Positions 42,965-51,296 of a stretch of 64,000 nt of DNA are shown here, piece by piece. The position numbers were made by a program, and so were the translations under genes. Position 1 is the first letter of the stretch. Each line of letters begins with the position of its first letter. A model generated the notes under the pieces. It was not told the DNA's origin, ran no database searches, and saw only the letters and a list, made by a program, of their open reading frames with translations. The DNA is from Streptomyces xylophagus (lineage in GTDB: Bacteria > Actinomycetota > Actinomycetes > Streptomycetales > Streptomycetaceae): assembly GCF_000716435.1 (NCBI RefSeq), contig NZ_JNWO01000014.1, positions 1 to 64,000 of the forward strand, given 5' to 3'.

Positions 42965-43561
42965 ATGTCAGCCCCGGTTCCCTACAACACCCAGAACTCG
43001 TACGACCCGACCAGTCATCTGCTGCTCACTCCCGAGGACCGGGAGGCGGCCGCCCGGGTGGCGCGGCTGCGTGAACTCGGCCTCGGGGACGCGCCGATCG
43101 CGGAGTTCGACGAGTTCGCCCGCAACCTGGCGCATGTCACGGGCGCGCCCTTCTCGATGGTCAACTTCATCGACGAGAACCGTCAGTACTTCGCGGGCCT
43201 GTACGCCGGTGGCCGTCCGGGCGTCCAGCTGGCGCCGGAGGAGCAGCCGGAGGTCGGCCGGACGATGACACGTGATCAGGGCTACTGCCCGCACGTCGTG
43301 GTGCGGAAGAAGGCGCTGGTCCTGGAGGACGTCTGCGACTACCCGCGATTCGCGGGCAACAGTGTCGTGGACGAGATAGGCATCCGCTCGTACATGGGCG
43401 CGCCGCTGATCGACTGGAAGACGGGCATGGCCCTGGGCACGATCTGCGTGGTCGACACGGACACCCATCCGTGGGGGCGCGAGGGCCTGGCGACGATCAA
43501 GTCGCTGGCGCAGCAACTGGTCGACCGGCTCCACGCGATGGAGACCCGGGGCGGTATCTGA
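42965..43561 (+). CDS. GAF-domain protein in the conservon
   Basis: The 198-residue protein carries a single GAF domain (about residues 40-190: APFSMVNFIDENRQYFAGL, GYCPHVVVRKKALVLEDV, IRSYMGAPLIDW, GTICVVDTD). Such domains bind small ligands, haem or nucleotides. It lies 31 nt after cvnD in the same direction and is likely a fifth member of this conservon, adding a sensory input. The start at 42965 is supported by alignment of the N-terminus with similar proteins. Confidence 0.88.
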   Translation: MSAPVPYNTQNSYDPTSHLLLTPEDREAAARVARLRELGLGDAPIAEFDEFARNLAHVTGAPFSMVNFIDENRQYFAGLYAGGRPGVQLAPEEQPEVGRTMTRDQGYCPHVVVRKKALVLEDVCDYPRFAGNSVVDEIGIRSYMGAPLIDWKTGMALGTICVVDTDTHPWGREGLATIKSLAQQLVDRLHAMETRGGI

Positions 43562-43610
43562 GTCCGCCGACTCCTGTGCGGGGGCGCCGACTTCGGAAGA
43601 CGTTCAGGAC

Positions 43611-43646
43611 GGGAGCCGCGGGCACGACACTGTGTCCGTGGCTCCC
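43611..43646. terminator. Bidirectional terminator after the conservon
   Basis: GGGAGCCGCGG (43611-43621) pairs with CCGTGGCTCCC (43636-43646) with one mismatch, between convergent genes. Confidence 0.55.
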
Positions 43647-43657
43647 CGGTGTTCACC

Positions 43658-44887
43658 TCACGTGCCGGCCGTCTCCAACTGCCCCAGGCGGCGCTGGGGT
43701 TGGACGGTCCGTACGAGGTCGGCCAGTCGCTCGGACCACTGGCCCTTGGCCGTACCGAGGGCCACCTCGCCCAGCCTCAGCAGCTGGATGTCGGAGGTGC
43801 CGGCGGGGGCGTAGATGTGATGGGCGTCGCGCAGATACCGCTCCACCGGGCGGTCGGTGAACAGACCGCTGGCGGCGTGGATCTCCATGCCGTCGCGGGC
43901 CGAGTCGACGGCCGCCTCGACGTTGAGGAGTTTGGCGTTCATCAACTCCGCGTCGCAGGAGAGCCCTTGGTCGAGGAGGTGGACGGCGTGGTAGGCGGCC
44001 AGGCGGGCCGTCATCAGCCGGGACTTCATCCTGCCCAGCTTGAGTTTGATGTTGGTGAGGTCGCCCAGCGGTGCTCCGAAGCGCTCGCGCTCGATGCACA
44101 GCGCCGTGGTCTCCTCGAAGACGGCCTGGTGGATGCCGAGGGAGACCGCCGTGAGGTTGGGGCGGCCGTAGAGGATGCTCGACGAGTAGGCGACGGCCAG
44201 GCCCTTGCCCTCGCCGCCGAGCAGATTCGCCGCCGGTACACGGCAGTTGTCGTAGATGATCTCGCCGAAGCTGAAACCGTGCAGGCCCATGGCCGGCACC
44301 TGTTCGCCGAGTGAGAAGCCGGGGCGGTCGGACTCGACGAGGAAGGCCGACAGCCCCTTGGAGCCCTCGCCGGTGCGCACGACCACGCCGTGCACGTCGC
44401 CGACGTGGCTGTTGCCGACGAAGACCTTGCGGCCGTTGAGGATGTAGTCGTCGCCGTCACGGACGGCGGTGCTGCCCATGCCCAGCACATGGCCGCCCGA
44501 CTCCGGTTCGGTGACGGCGATGGTCGGGAGGCAGTCGCCGGCGGCGATGCGGGGCAGCCACTTCCGCTTCTGCTCCGCGTTCCCGAAGTGAATGATCTTT
44601 GCCACACCGAGCTGGGAGGCCTGAACCATGGCTCCCATAGCACCGCATACACGGGCGAGTTCTTCGATGGTGATGGTCTTGGCCAGGTGCCCGGCGCCCA
44701 TTCCGCCGTACTCTTTGCCAATGGTCACGCCGATCCAGCCCTGCCGGGCGATGAGACTGGACAGCTCGCGCGCCACGGTGCGCGACTTCTCCATCTCCGC
44801 TATCCGCGGACGTACCTCGCGTTCGGCGAACTCGCGCACGCGTTGGCGCAGGTCCTCGTGCCACCCGCTGGTGAAATAGCGTTCCAC
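43658..44887 (-). CDS. Acyl-CoA dehydrogenase family flavoenzyme
   Basis: The 409-residue protein has the three-part acyl-CoA dehydrogenase fold. FAD-binding AVTEPESGGHVLGMGS lies near residue 123, RERFGAPLGDLTNIKLKLG near 275, and the C-terminal AHHIYAPAGTSDIQLLRLG near 363. The position of the catalytic base is not certain by eye. Substrate unknown; members with this layout often serve natural-product pathways. The GTG start at 44887 has AGGAGG just upstream. It stands alone. Confidence 0.88.
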   Translation of the reverse strand: MERYFTSGWHEDLRQRVREFAEREVRPRIAEMEKSRTVARELSSLIARQGWIGVTIGKEYGGMGAGHLAKTITIEELARVCGAMGAMVQASQLGVAKIIHFGNAEQKRKWLPRIAAGDCLPTIAVTEPESGGHVLGMGSTAVRDGDDYILNGRKVFVGNSHVGDVHGVVVRTGEGSKGLSAFLVESDRPGFSLGEQVPAMGLHGFSFGEIIYDNCRVPAANLLGGEGKGLAVAYSSSILYGRPNLTAVSLGIHQAVFEETTALCIERERFGAPLGDLTNIKLKLGRMKSRLMTARLAAYHAVHLLDQGLSCDAELMNAKLLNVEAAVDSARDGMEIHAASGLFTDRPVERYLRDAHHIYAPAGTSDIQLLRLGEVALGTAKGQWSERLADLVRTVQPQRRLGQLETAGT

Positions 44888-45347
44888 AACCCCTCCTGCA
44901 CGCTGCCTCCGTGTCCGGCTTGATCCGGAGGTCGTTCGTCGGGCAGTGGTTCGTCGCCCTTGGGCGCCTGCCCGAAATATTGTCTACTTGTCGACCCATC
45001 TCAGCCAAGATCACCTTACGAGGTTGACTGAAACCCGGCGCCTTGCAGGGACTCCCAACTGTGCGATATGGGCCACGAGGCGGTCTCTTCCGGACACGTC
45101 ACGAAGAGAAACCGACCAAGCGCGAACAAGATACGCCCAATACGGACAGAGACCTGCCCAACAGGCATGTGCCGGACGGACATACAGTGCCCCACATCGA
45201 CAATCAGTCACGTTCCGCCTGACCGATAAGGGAGCCTGGGCAGTTCCGTTGACCTGCGTTCAACAGTCGAACATCAGCCACTGTCGGAGGGCGGAGGCGA
45301 CGGCTCCGCCGCAACAACCTGCACTTACGTCACTCCAGCCCCAGGGC
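44888..45347. other. 460-bp intergenic region
   Basis: No gene with normal codon bias was found on either strand. It is less GC-rich than its surroundings and contains the promoter region for the acyl-CoA dehydrogenase (left) and a hairpin at 45290-45310 at the right end. Nothing else recognisable. Confidence 0.6.
45290..45310 (-). terminator. Hairpin after the Ntn-hydrolase-like gene
   Basis: GGCGGAG (45290-45296) and CTCCGCC (45304-45310) form a perfect 7-bp stem with a 7-nt loop, 38 nt past the stop of the gene on the minus strand. Confidence 0.5.
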
Positions 45348-45893
45348 TCACGCCGGGCGGGGTGTCTTCACGTAGGCGTACGGGGCCGAGACATATGTGC
45401 TGTGGTGATCCGCGGCACGCAGGGCGGCGGTCAGGCGCTCGCGCGGTTTGAGGCCGAGCTTCGCGGTGGCGTGCAGGGCGCCGAGGGCCAGGTCGTCCCC
45501 GGAGCCCACGGCGGCATATCCCTCGACGGGCTCGCCGACTTGATAGTCGCCGTGGATCTCGAAGAGCCGGCCGTTGATGCCGACGAGGAAGACGCCCGCC
45601 TGTTCCTGCTCGGAGTCCTTGCGGGCCCATCCACCGTCCTTGAGGCAGGTCCGGACGGCGTTGATGAAGCGCGTGGCCATGAAACGGTCGAGGTCACCTT
45701 CCGGGTGCGGGGGCTCGAAGGCGTGGTGCAGGAGCTGGCCCATACGGAACGAGCTCGTGAATCCCAGCACATAGGGGCCGTTGGTGAAGACCTTCGGATC
45801 GCGGCGGATCGTGAGCTGCGACCCGCTGCTGCCCGCCGAGTCTCCGCCGAGGTGGACACGCCCGCGATGGACCAGGCCGACGATGACGGTCAA
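45348..45893 (-). CDS. Proteasome-like Ntn-hydrolase-fold protein
   Basis: The 181-residue protein begins with a strand pair VIVGLVHRGRVHLGGDSAGSSG that resembles HslV/proteasome-beta N-termini, and YAAVGSGDDLALGALHA matches their GSG/A-rich stretch. The catalytic N-terminal threonine would be exposed only if the first residues were trimmed. No second subunit or ATPase is nearby. The TTG start at 45893 is chosen because GGAGG lies 7 nt upstream and no ATG fits. Function unknown. Confidence 0.65.
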   Translation of the reverse strand: MTVIVGLVHRGRVHLGGDSAGSSGSQLTIRRDPKVFTNGPYVLGFTSSFRMGQLLHHAFEPPHPEGDLDRFMATRFINAVRTCLKDGGWARKDSEQEQAGVFLVGINGRLFEIHGDYQVGEPVEGYAAVGSGDDLALGALHATAKLGLKPRERLTAALRAADHHSTYVSAPYAYVKTPRPA

Positions 45894-46036
45894 GTCACCA
45901 CCTCCAGGGACTCGTTGGGTCCTTGTCGTCTTGCATGGACCCGTTCTGCCCTCCGTCCGGGCGGAGTTACCACTTCCGCAAGGAGAGCCGAGGGAGCGTT
46001 GATGCGAAGGAGGTCTCCGGCGTGCCACCCACCTCG

Positions 46037-47692
46037 TCAGCGCGCCGACAGCTCGGTCGCGGTGAAGCGCTCGAAACCCGCGTGGTAGGCCGTGCCCTGC
46101 GGGTCGGTCGCGCTGTAGTGGAAGGCGGCCACACCGCAGCCCCGTGCGTCGAAGGCGGCGCCGGTGTACGAGGCGACCCGGGTGCCGTTGACGGCGAGTT
46201 CCACCTTGATCCGGCCAGCGCCGGCAGCGGAACAGGTCATCGACATGTCGACCTCTCGCTGACTCCGCACCTTGATACCCACGTCCGCGAGGTCGACCTC
46301 GACGACCCGGTCGTGCTGGAACTTCCCCTTGAACCGGAACTCCCGCACGATCAGCGCCTCCTGATCCGTCGTCAGGTACGTCGCCCAGCGGGAGCCTTTC
46401 GCGTAGTCCCCCGAGCCGTCGCACCACAGCCCGACCCCGCCCTCGCCGCCGTACCACTCCGTCTGGGTGCTCAGGCGTACCGCGAACGAGGACGGTTCGA
46501 AGGGCGCCTGCGGCCACACTTCCAGCTCGGGTCTGGGATCCACCAGCATCGTCCCGCCCTGGTGCGTGATCCTCGCCAGGGCCGGGTCCTTGTGCAACCA
46601 GTCGCCCGAGTCGGTCAAATCGTCGGTGTACGAGAGGAGTTGAGAGCTCACGGAGCCCGTGGACCTCCCGGACGACGAGGACGCGGAGGCCGAGCCGTGG
46701 GCCTGCGGGCCGCCCTCCGTCGCCGATCCCCCCGAAGTGGTGCTGAGCACGACGGCGAGCAGCACTGCCACAGCGGCGCTACCGGCCGCGAACCCCCACA
46801 GCCGCAGCTGCTTGGCGCTCCTGCCGGAGCCCGTGCCGCCGCTCCTGGGTCCGGACGATCGCGACGGCGTGCGCGACTCCGTCCTCGCGCTCTCCGTCAA
46901 CCCCGCGAGCCGGGTGACGAGTTGGGCAGCCGTGGGACGTTTCGCCGGGTCCTTGCGCAGGCAGTCGGCGATGACCGAACGGACCGGCTCCGGCACCGCC
47001 GTGAGGTCCGCGTCCCGGGTGCACACGGCGACCAGCACCTCGTAATCGCTCTCCCCCTCGAAGGGATGCCGCCCCGTGGCCGCGAAGTACAGCGTGCCGC
47101 CGAGCGAGAACACGTCGGAGGCACCGGTGACTTGGAGCGACTTGGCCTGCTCGGGCGACATGTACGCGGGCGAGCCGAGCGCACCGCCCGGTGTGGTGAG
47201 CGCCGACTCGGGCGACCGGTCGTCGCGGGCGATACCGAAGTCGATGATCCGCGGTCCGTCCGGGGAGAGCAGGATGTTGGACGGCTTGATGTCCCGGTGC
47301 ACGACACCCGCCCGGTGCACCTGCGCCAACGCGTGCGCGACGGTCAGAGCCAGGGACTGGAGCCGCCCGGAGGGCAGCGGGCCGTTGGTCTTCACATGCT
47401 CGTGGATCGTCGGGCCAGGGACGAACTCGCTGATGATGTACGGGTGTCGCCCGGACAGGTCGGCGTCGAGGACCCGCGCCGTGGCCACCTCACCGACCCG
47501 GCTCGCCGCACCGAACTCCCGACGTACCCGGGCGAGCGCGACCTCGTCGTACTCCTTGCCCGGCAGCAGGAACTTCACCACGACCTGCTGCCCCGCCCGG
47601 TCCCGCGCGAGCCACACCACCCCTTGCCCGCCCCGGCCGAGCTCGCGCTCACAGACGTATCCGCCCACCGACAACTGCATCCGCGGATCCAT
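46037..47692 (-). CDS. Ser/Thr protein kinase with extracellular sensor domain
   Basis: The protein has 551 residues. The kinase domain (about 8-270) has GRGGQGVVW, the ATP lysine in VVVKFL, HRDIKPSN, DFGIARDD and the activation segment ending GSPAYMSPEQ. A helix (about 305-325) leads to an extracellular part with a Ser-rich linker and a beta-rich, jelly-roll-like domain (about 365-545; two cysteines). It may sense a glycan or lipid. An upstream ATG at 47725 would add 11 residues; neither start has a strong ribosome site. Confidence 0.9.
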   Translation of the reverse strand: MDPRMQLSVGGYVCERELGRGGQGVVWLARDRAGQQVVVKFLLPGKEYDEVALARVRREFGAASRVGEVATARVLDADLSGRHPYIISEFVPGPTIHEHVKTNGPLPSGRLQSLALTVAHALAQVHRAGVVHRDIKPSNILLSPDGPRIIDFGIARDDRSPESALTTPGGALGSPAYMSPEQAKSLQVTGASDVFSLGGTLYFAATGRHPFEGESDYEVLVAVCTRDADLTAVPEPVRSVIADCLRKDPAKRPTAAQLVTRLAGLTESARTESRTPSRSSGPRSGGTGSGRSAKQLRLWGFAAGSAAVAVLLAVVLSTTSGGSATEGGPQAHGSASASSSSGRSTGSVSSQLLSYTDDLTDSGDWLHKDPALARITHQGGTMLVDPRPELEVWPQAPFEPSSFAVRLSTQTEWYGGEGGVGLWCDGSGDYAKGSRWATYLTTDQEALIVREFRFKGKFQHDRVVEVDLADVGIKVRSQREVDMSMTCSAAGAGRIKVELAVNGTRVASYTGAAFDARGCGVAAFHYSATDPQGTAYHAGFERFTATELSAR

Positions 47693-47816
47693 GGCCCCCG
47701 CCCCCCAGCCCCGCCCCCGGTTCATGGCCGACCCCCCAGCGTATCGACTCCCCTCGCCGGGGCAATGCCGCTTTTGCCGTCCTGTGGGGACGCGGGCCGG
47801 CTTTATTCGGTTGCCG

Positions 47817-47857
47817 CTCCCGGTGTCCGCCCCTCAGCATGGGCGGGACACCGGGAG
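47817..47857 (+). promoter_or_regulatory. Long hairpin in the leader of the RIO kinase gene
   Basis: CTCCCGGTGTCC-GCCC (47817-47832) pairs with GGGCGGGACACCGGGAG (47841-47857) with a single bulge and an 8-nt loop. It lies 33 nt ahead of a small ORF and 100 nt ahead of the kinase start. It could be a terminator, an attenuator or an mRNA-stabilising element. Confidence 0.5.
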
Positions 47858-47889
47858 CTGCCCGGTGCTCCACGAGAGGAGGCACGACC

Positions 47890-48006
47890 GTGACCACGAC
47901 TGTCCTCGGCCTGCCCGCAGACCACCTCTCTCTCACCACATGGAGCACCTCCCGCGATGTCTCACGACGATCTCCCGCAGCACCCTCGACACCCGGCATT
48001 TCCTGA
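47890..48006 (+). CDS. Possible 38-codon leader ORF overlapping the RIO kinase start
   Basis: A GTG at 47890 preceded by AGGAGG opens a 38-codon frame ending in TGA at 48004-48006, after the kinase ATG at 47957 in another frame. The kinase ATG itself lacks a ribosome site, so translation of this ORF may couple to it. The peptide has no recognised relative. Confidence 0.35.
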   Translation: MTTTVLGLPADHLSLTTWSTSRDVSRRSPAAPSTPGIS

Positions 48007-48895
48007 CGACTTCAGCGCCGACCCCTATCGCCACGTCCCGCCGTCGGACGACCTGGGCGACGTCGACGACCGGTTCGTCTTCGCCTTCCATTCCTACGAC
48101 GACCTCGAGGACGGCCGGCGCTGGTCGACCTGGCTCGACGTCGAACCCCTCTGTCGAGGCCCCGAGCCGCTCCCGGACTGGGTGGTGACCTCGCAGGGCG
48201 CGATCGACACCGAACTCGGCGTCCTCAAGACCGGCAAGGAGGCCGACGTCCACCTCGTCGAGCGTGCCGACCCGCTCGACGCCGACGGCGGCGTGGTCAT
48301 GGCGGCCAAGCGGTACCGCTCTCCCGAGCACCGGTCCTTCCACCGCGCGGCGTCCTACACCGAGGGCCGCTCGATGAAGCGCTCACGTGACGAGCGGGCC
48401 GTCAAGCGCAAGAGCACCTTCGGCCGCCAGGTCGCGGCCGGCGAGTGGGCGGTGTCCGAGTGGGCCGCGCTGGTGCGGCTCTGGAAACTCGGGCTTCCCG
48501 TTCCCTACCCGGTCCAGATCGACGGCACCGAGATCCTGATGGAGTGGATCACCGTCGCCGACGAGGACGGCACCGTCCGGACTGCGCCCCGGCTCGCCCA
48601 GACGCGACCCTCACCCGAGCTGCTGGCGGCGTACTTCGAGCAACTCACCGACGCGCTCGCGACGATGGTGCAGAACGGCGTCGTGCACGGCGACCTCTCG
48701 GCCTACAACATCCTGGCGGCGGGCGAGCGGCTGGTCATCATCGATCTGCCACAGATCGTCGACCTGGTCGGCAACCTCAACGGGATGACCTTCCTCCAGC
48801 GCGACTGCGCCAACATCTGCGGCTGGTTCCGCTCGCGGGGCCTCGACGTCGACGAGCACGCGCTGTTCGCGGAACTGATGGCGCACGCCTTCTGA
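47957..48895 (+). CDS. RIO1-family atypical protein kinase
   Basis: The 312-residue protein has RIO marks: the GKEADVHLVE nucleotide loop (about residues 92-101), the ATP lysine in VVMAAKRYR, catalytic VVHGDLSAYNILA (about 236-248) and metal-binding IIDLPQIVD. RIO kinases act in ribosome maturation in archaea and eukaryotes; the bacterial role is poorly known. The N-terminal 85 residues are acidic and probably flexible. The start is not supported by its own ribosome site. Confidence 0.9.
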   Translation: MSHDDLPQHPRHPAFPDDFSADPYRHVPPSDDLGDVDDRFVFAFHSYDDLEDGRRWSTWLDVEPLCRGPEPLPDWVVTSQGAIDTELGVLKTGKEADVHLVERADPLDADGGVVMAAKRYRSPEHRSFHRAASYTEGRSMKRSRDERAVKRKSTFGRQVAAGEWAVSEWAALVRLWKLGLPVPYPVQIDGTEILMEWITVADEDGTVRTAPRLAQTRPSPELLAAYFEQLTDALATMVQNGVVHGDLSAYNILAAGERLVIIDLPQIVDLVGNLNGMTFLQRDCANICGWFRSRGLDVDEHALFAELMAHAF

Positions 48896-48900
48896 ACGTG

Positions 48901-48938
48901 CCGGGCGCCTGACCGAGGCTCGTCGGTCAGGCGCCCGG
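48901..48938. terminator. Strong bidirectional terminator
   Basis: Two perfect 16-nt arms (48901-48916 and 48923-48938) with a 6-nt loop lie between the convergent RIO kinase and esterase genes. Confidence 0.8.
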
Positions 48939-48955
48939 GCTGTCCGAACCGACGA

Positions 48956-50722
48956 TCACTTCTTGACGACGGACTCCACCCAGCTGATGAAGTTCGTCGT
49001 CGCGTCACCGGTGCGCTCGGCCATGGTGTGCGCCATGGCCCACACGGTGGCGAAGTCGACATCGCGGATGCCGTAGTTCCGCAGGGCCAACTGCAGGTTG
49101 ATCTCGGTCGTGTTGCCCGTGTCGCCCTGCATGATGCCGGTGCGGATGCGCCAGTGCCGCGCCACCTGGGACCGCCGGTAGCCGGCGAAGGCGGGCGAGA
49201 GGAAGTACAGCGGGTTGTACGCGTCGGCCCGCCAGGCCATGTCCTTGCCGACGCTGTCCTTCTGGGCGAAGTCGCTGTCGTACGCCGAGGCGTCGTAGGC
49301 GGAGTTCCAGTCGGAGTACGTGGCGTACGTCGTCTGGTTCGCCTTGATGACGTCACGCGTGAGCGGCGCGAAGTGCGACGGAGCGTTGAGCCCCATCGCG
49401 AACACGCTGTTCTCGCCCTGCCCGCGGGAGTACCCGTCGAACGCGCCGACCGGCTTGTTCGCGTTCTTCTGGCTGTTGACGAAGCCTTCGAGGCCGGACA
49501 CCGTGGCAGTGTTGGTCGTGGCGTCGTAAGTGACCCAGGTGCTGCTGGTGTTGAGGTAGGCGATGTAGTCGGCAACCGTCTCGTACGTGGTCGAGGTCCC
49601 CGTCTGGCCCGATCCGGGCGGGCCGCCCTGGGTGGTGATGGTGTACGGGAAGGTGTTGTCGGACAGGAAGTGGTTCAGCGAGGTGGTGATCACCTCGATC
49701 AGATGGTCGTAGTAACTGCCGGACAGGTAGGTGCCGTTGCTGGACTCGGTCAGCTCCAGGCGCCTGCCGTGCTCGTCGCGCAACCCCAGCCGGTTGAGGT
49801 ACTTGGGCCAGGCCTTCGCGAGGTCCGCCGAGTAGGCGCTGGTCCACGTGGTGGACGCGCGCGTGCCGGTCGAGGCGAACTGGCCCATGTTCCACTCGTA
49901 GGACAGGTTGGCCTCCTGCAGGTTGGTGATCGGGCACCAGGCCATGACACCGGCGACCGCGTCGCTGAGGGGCCGGCCCTGGGCGTCCTCCATCGCCGCG
50001 CCGATCGTGCGCAGGTACGGGTCGAACAGGGGGCTGTCGCCGGACGTGCCCGCCACGGTGTCCTGGGCGCCGCCGCCGCTCATGCCGAACAGGACGATGT
50101 CGTCCGTGCTGCCGGGCAGGACGCTCCGGTTGTACCGGAGGAACCGGATCGCGGCCTTCAGGTCGGTCACGCCCCAGGGGGCCGCGTCGGAGCGGGTGCT
50201 GGTCGAACTGTTCCGGCCGCGCAGGCCCGGCCACACGTAGATGAGCCCGGCATCGAGGTACTGCGACACGCTGGTGTAGCTGTACGACGTGGCCGGCGCC
50301 TGCTGGGCGTAGCCGGGGGTGTTGACCGGGATCACGATCGGCGCCGTGCGTCCCGCGTACTGGCCGACGGTGCCCTTCGGGTTGATCTTCGCGGTGTACG
50401 TGGTCCCGTCGCTGTTCGCGGTGGCCGTCAGATAGGCGCCCGGCACGTAGATCGACAGGTTCTCGTAGTCCGTCGCGGCCGGGTTCGTGACGTACACCTT
50501 CCCGACCTGGTAGTACACGTCGTTGGTCGCGTCGTACGACCAGGCGGTGGAGTCGAACTCCAGCGAGTACGCCGAGGTCGTGCTCGATGAACTGCTGGAC
50601 GAACTGCTCGACGACGACGTAGCGGCGAAAGCCGTGCCTGCCGCGCCCTCGGCAGTTCCGACCGCGGCCAGGGCTGCGACGCCCGTGGCGCTCCGGATCA
50701 CAGTTCTGCGGTTGATGTCCAC
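48956..50722 (-). CDS. Tat-exported tannase-like (subtype B) esterase
   Basis: The 588-residue secreted alpha/beta hydrolase has a Tat signal with NRRTVIRSATG (twin arginine at residues 5-6), an alanine-rich core, and a run of about 14 serines before the mature part. The nucleophile elbow is probably FGMSGGGAQDT. A C-terminal ARHWRIRTGIMQGDTGNTTE holds the likely catalytic His and resembles bacterial subtype B tannases. Gallate or other phenolic esters are plausible substrates. The GTG start at 50722 has AAGGAGG upstream. Confidence 0.7.
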   Translation of the reverse strand: MDINRRTVIRSATGVAALAAVGTAEGAAGTAFAATSSSSSSSSSSSSTTSAYSLEFDSTAWSYDATNDVYYQVGKVYVTNPAATDYENLSIYVPGAYLTATANSDGTTYTAKINPKGTVGQYAGRTAPIVIPVNTPGYAQQAPATSYSYTSVSQYLDAGLIYVWPGLRGRNSSTSTRSDAAPWGVTDLKAAIRFLRYNRSVLPGSTDDIVLFGMSGGGAQDTVAGTSGDSPLFDPYLRTIGAAMEDAQGRPLSDAVAGVMAWCPITNLQEANLSYEWNMGQFASTGTRASTTWTSAYSADLAKAWPKYLNRLGLRDEHGRRLELTESSNGTYLSGSYYDHLIEVITTSLNHFLSDNTFPYTITTQGGPPGSGQTGTSTTYETVADYIAYLNTSSTWVTYDATTNTATVSGLEGFVNSQKNANKPVGAFDGYSRGQGENSVFAMGLNAPSHFAPLTRDVIKANQTTYATYSDWNSAYDASAYDSDFAQKDSVGKDMAWRADAYNPLYFLSPAFAGYRRSQVARHWRIRTGIMQGDTGNTTEINLQLALRNYGIRDVDFATVWAMAHTMAERTGDATTNFISWVESVVKK

Positions 50723-51296
50723 CCGTGGACCTCCTTGTACGGCGAGTTGCGTGGTCACAGCCGACCTGCGCACCACCCCGGCGACGCCGCGGGCAGGTCA
50801 GGCTGTGCGGCTCATACGAGTCCCCGACTGTAGGCCGGGACGGTGAGCGGGGCAGGGAGATTGTTAACAATTTCGATGATAATTTTGTTAGAAGGTGTGC
50901 AGAGGTTGGTGGCGTGGGCGGTGAGTGGCGAGCGGGACGCCTGTCGACGGCCGGGCTCCTCGCCGGGCAGCCCGGCTCCCGCACCCGATTGCGTCACGGT
51001 CCGCGCAGCTGTCCCGCGGGACGGGGCAGGCGAGGCAGCACGGGCGAGCACGACTTCATGGCGCCCGATGACCGCCTGCCTCATGGCCCGGTCAGCCGGG
51101 GGGGGACATCGGCGGCAGTCGCTACGGCACCACGCGAGAAACGGCAACTGGCTGTCCGTGCGGATTCCAACTGGTCTCGGTAAGTCCGGGTGAGTGTCGG
51201 GTCATTGACCCGTAAAGCAGGCTGTCGGCGGCACTTGGGCATGCCCATGCTGATTCGACCCGGCTCTGAACAACCAGGGCACCGGAAGGGAATCTG
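50723..51296. other. 574-bp intergenic region
   Basis: Contains the promoter region of the esterase gene, including the AT-rich palindrome at 50860-50871. To the right is GC-rich DNA with open frames but poor codon bias, which I do not call as genes. A GAAGGGAA ribosome site for the next gene is at the right end. Confidence 0.55.
50860..50871. promoter_or_regulatory. 12-bp perfect palindrome (candidate operator)
   Basis: ATTGTTAACAAT is a perfect palindrome in an AT-rich island about 140 bp upstream of the esterase gene. A related half-site TTTTGTTAG lies about 12 bp to the right. Such an AT island in this genome suggests a promoter/operator. Confidence 0.55.

Noticed and set aside
50725-51193. 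Open frames in the 50.7-51.2 kb gap
   Set aside because: They lack codon bias, ribosome sites and recognisable motifs; the region is better read as control DNA.
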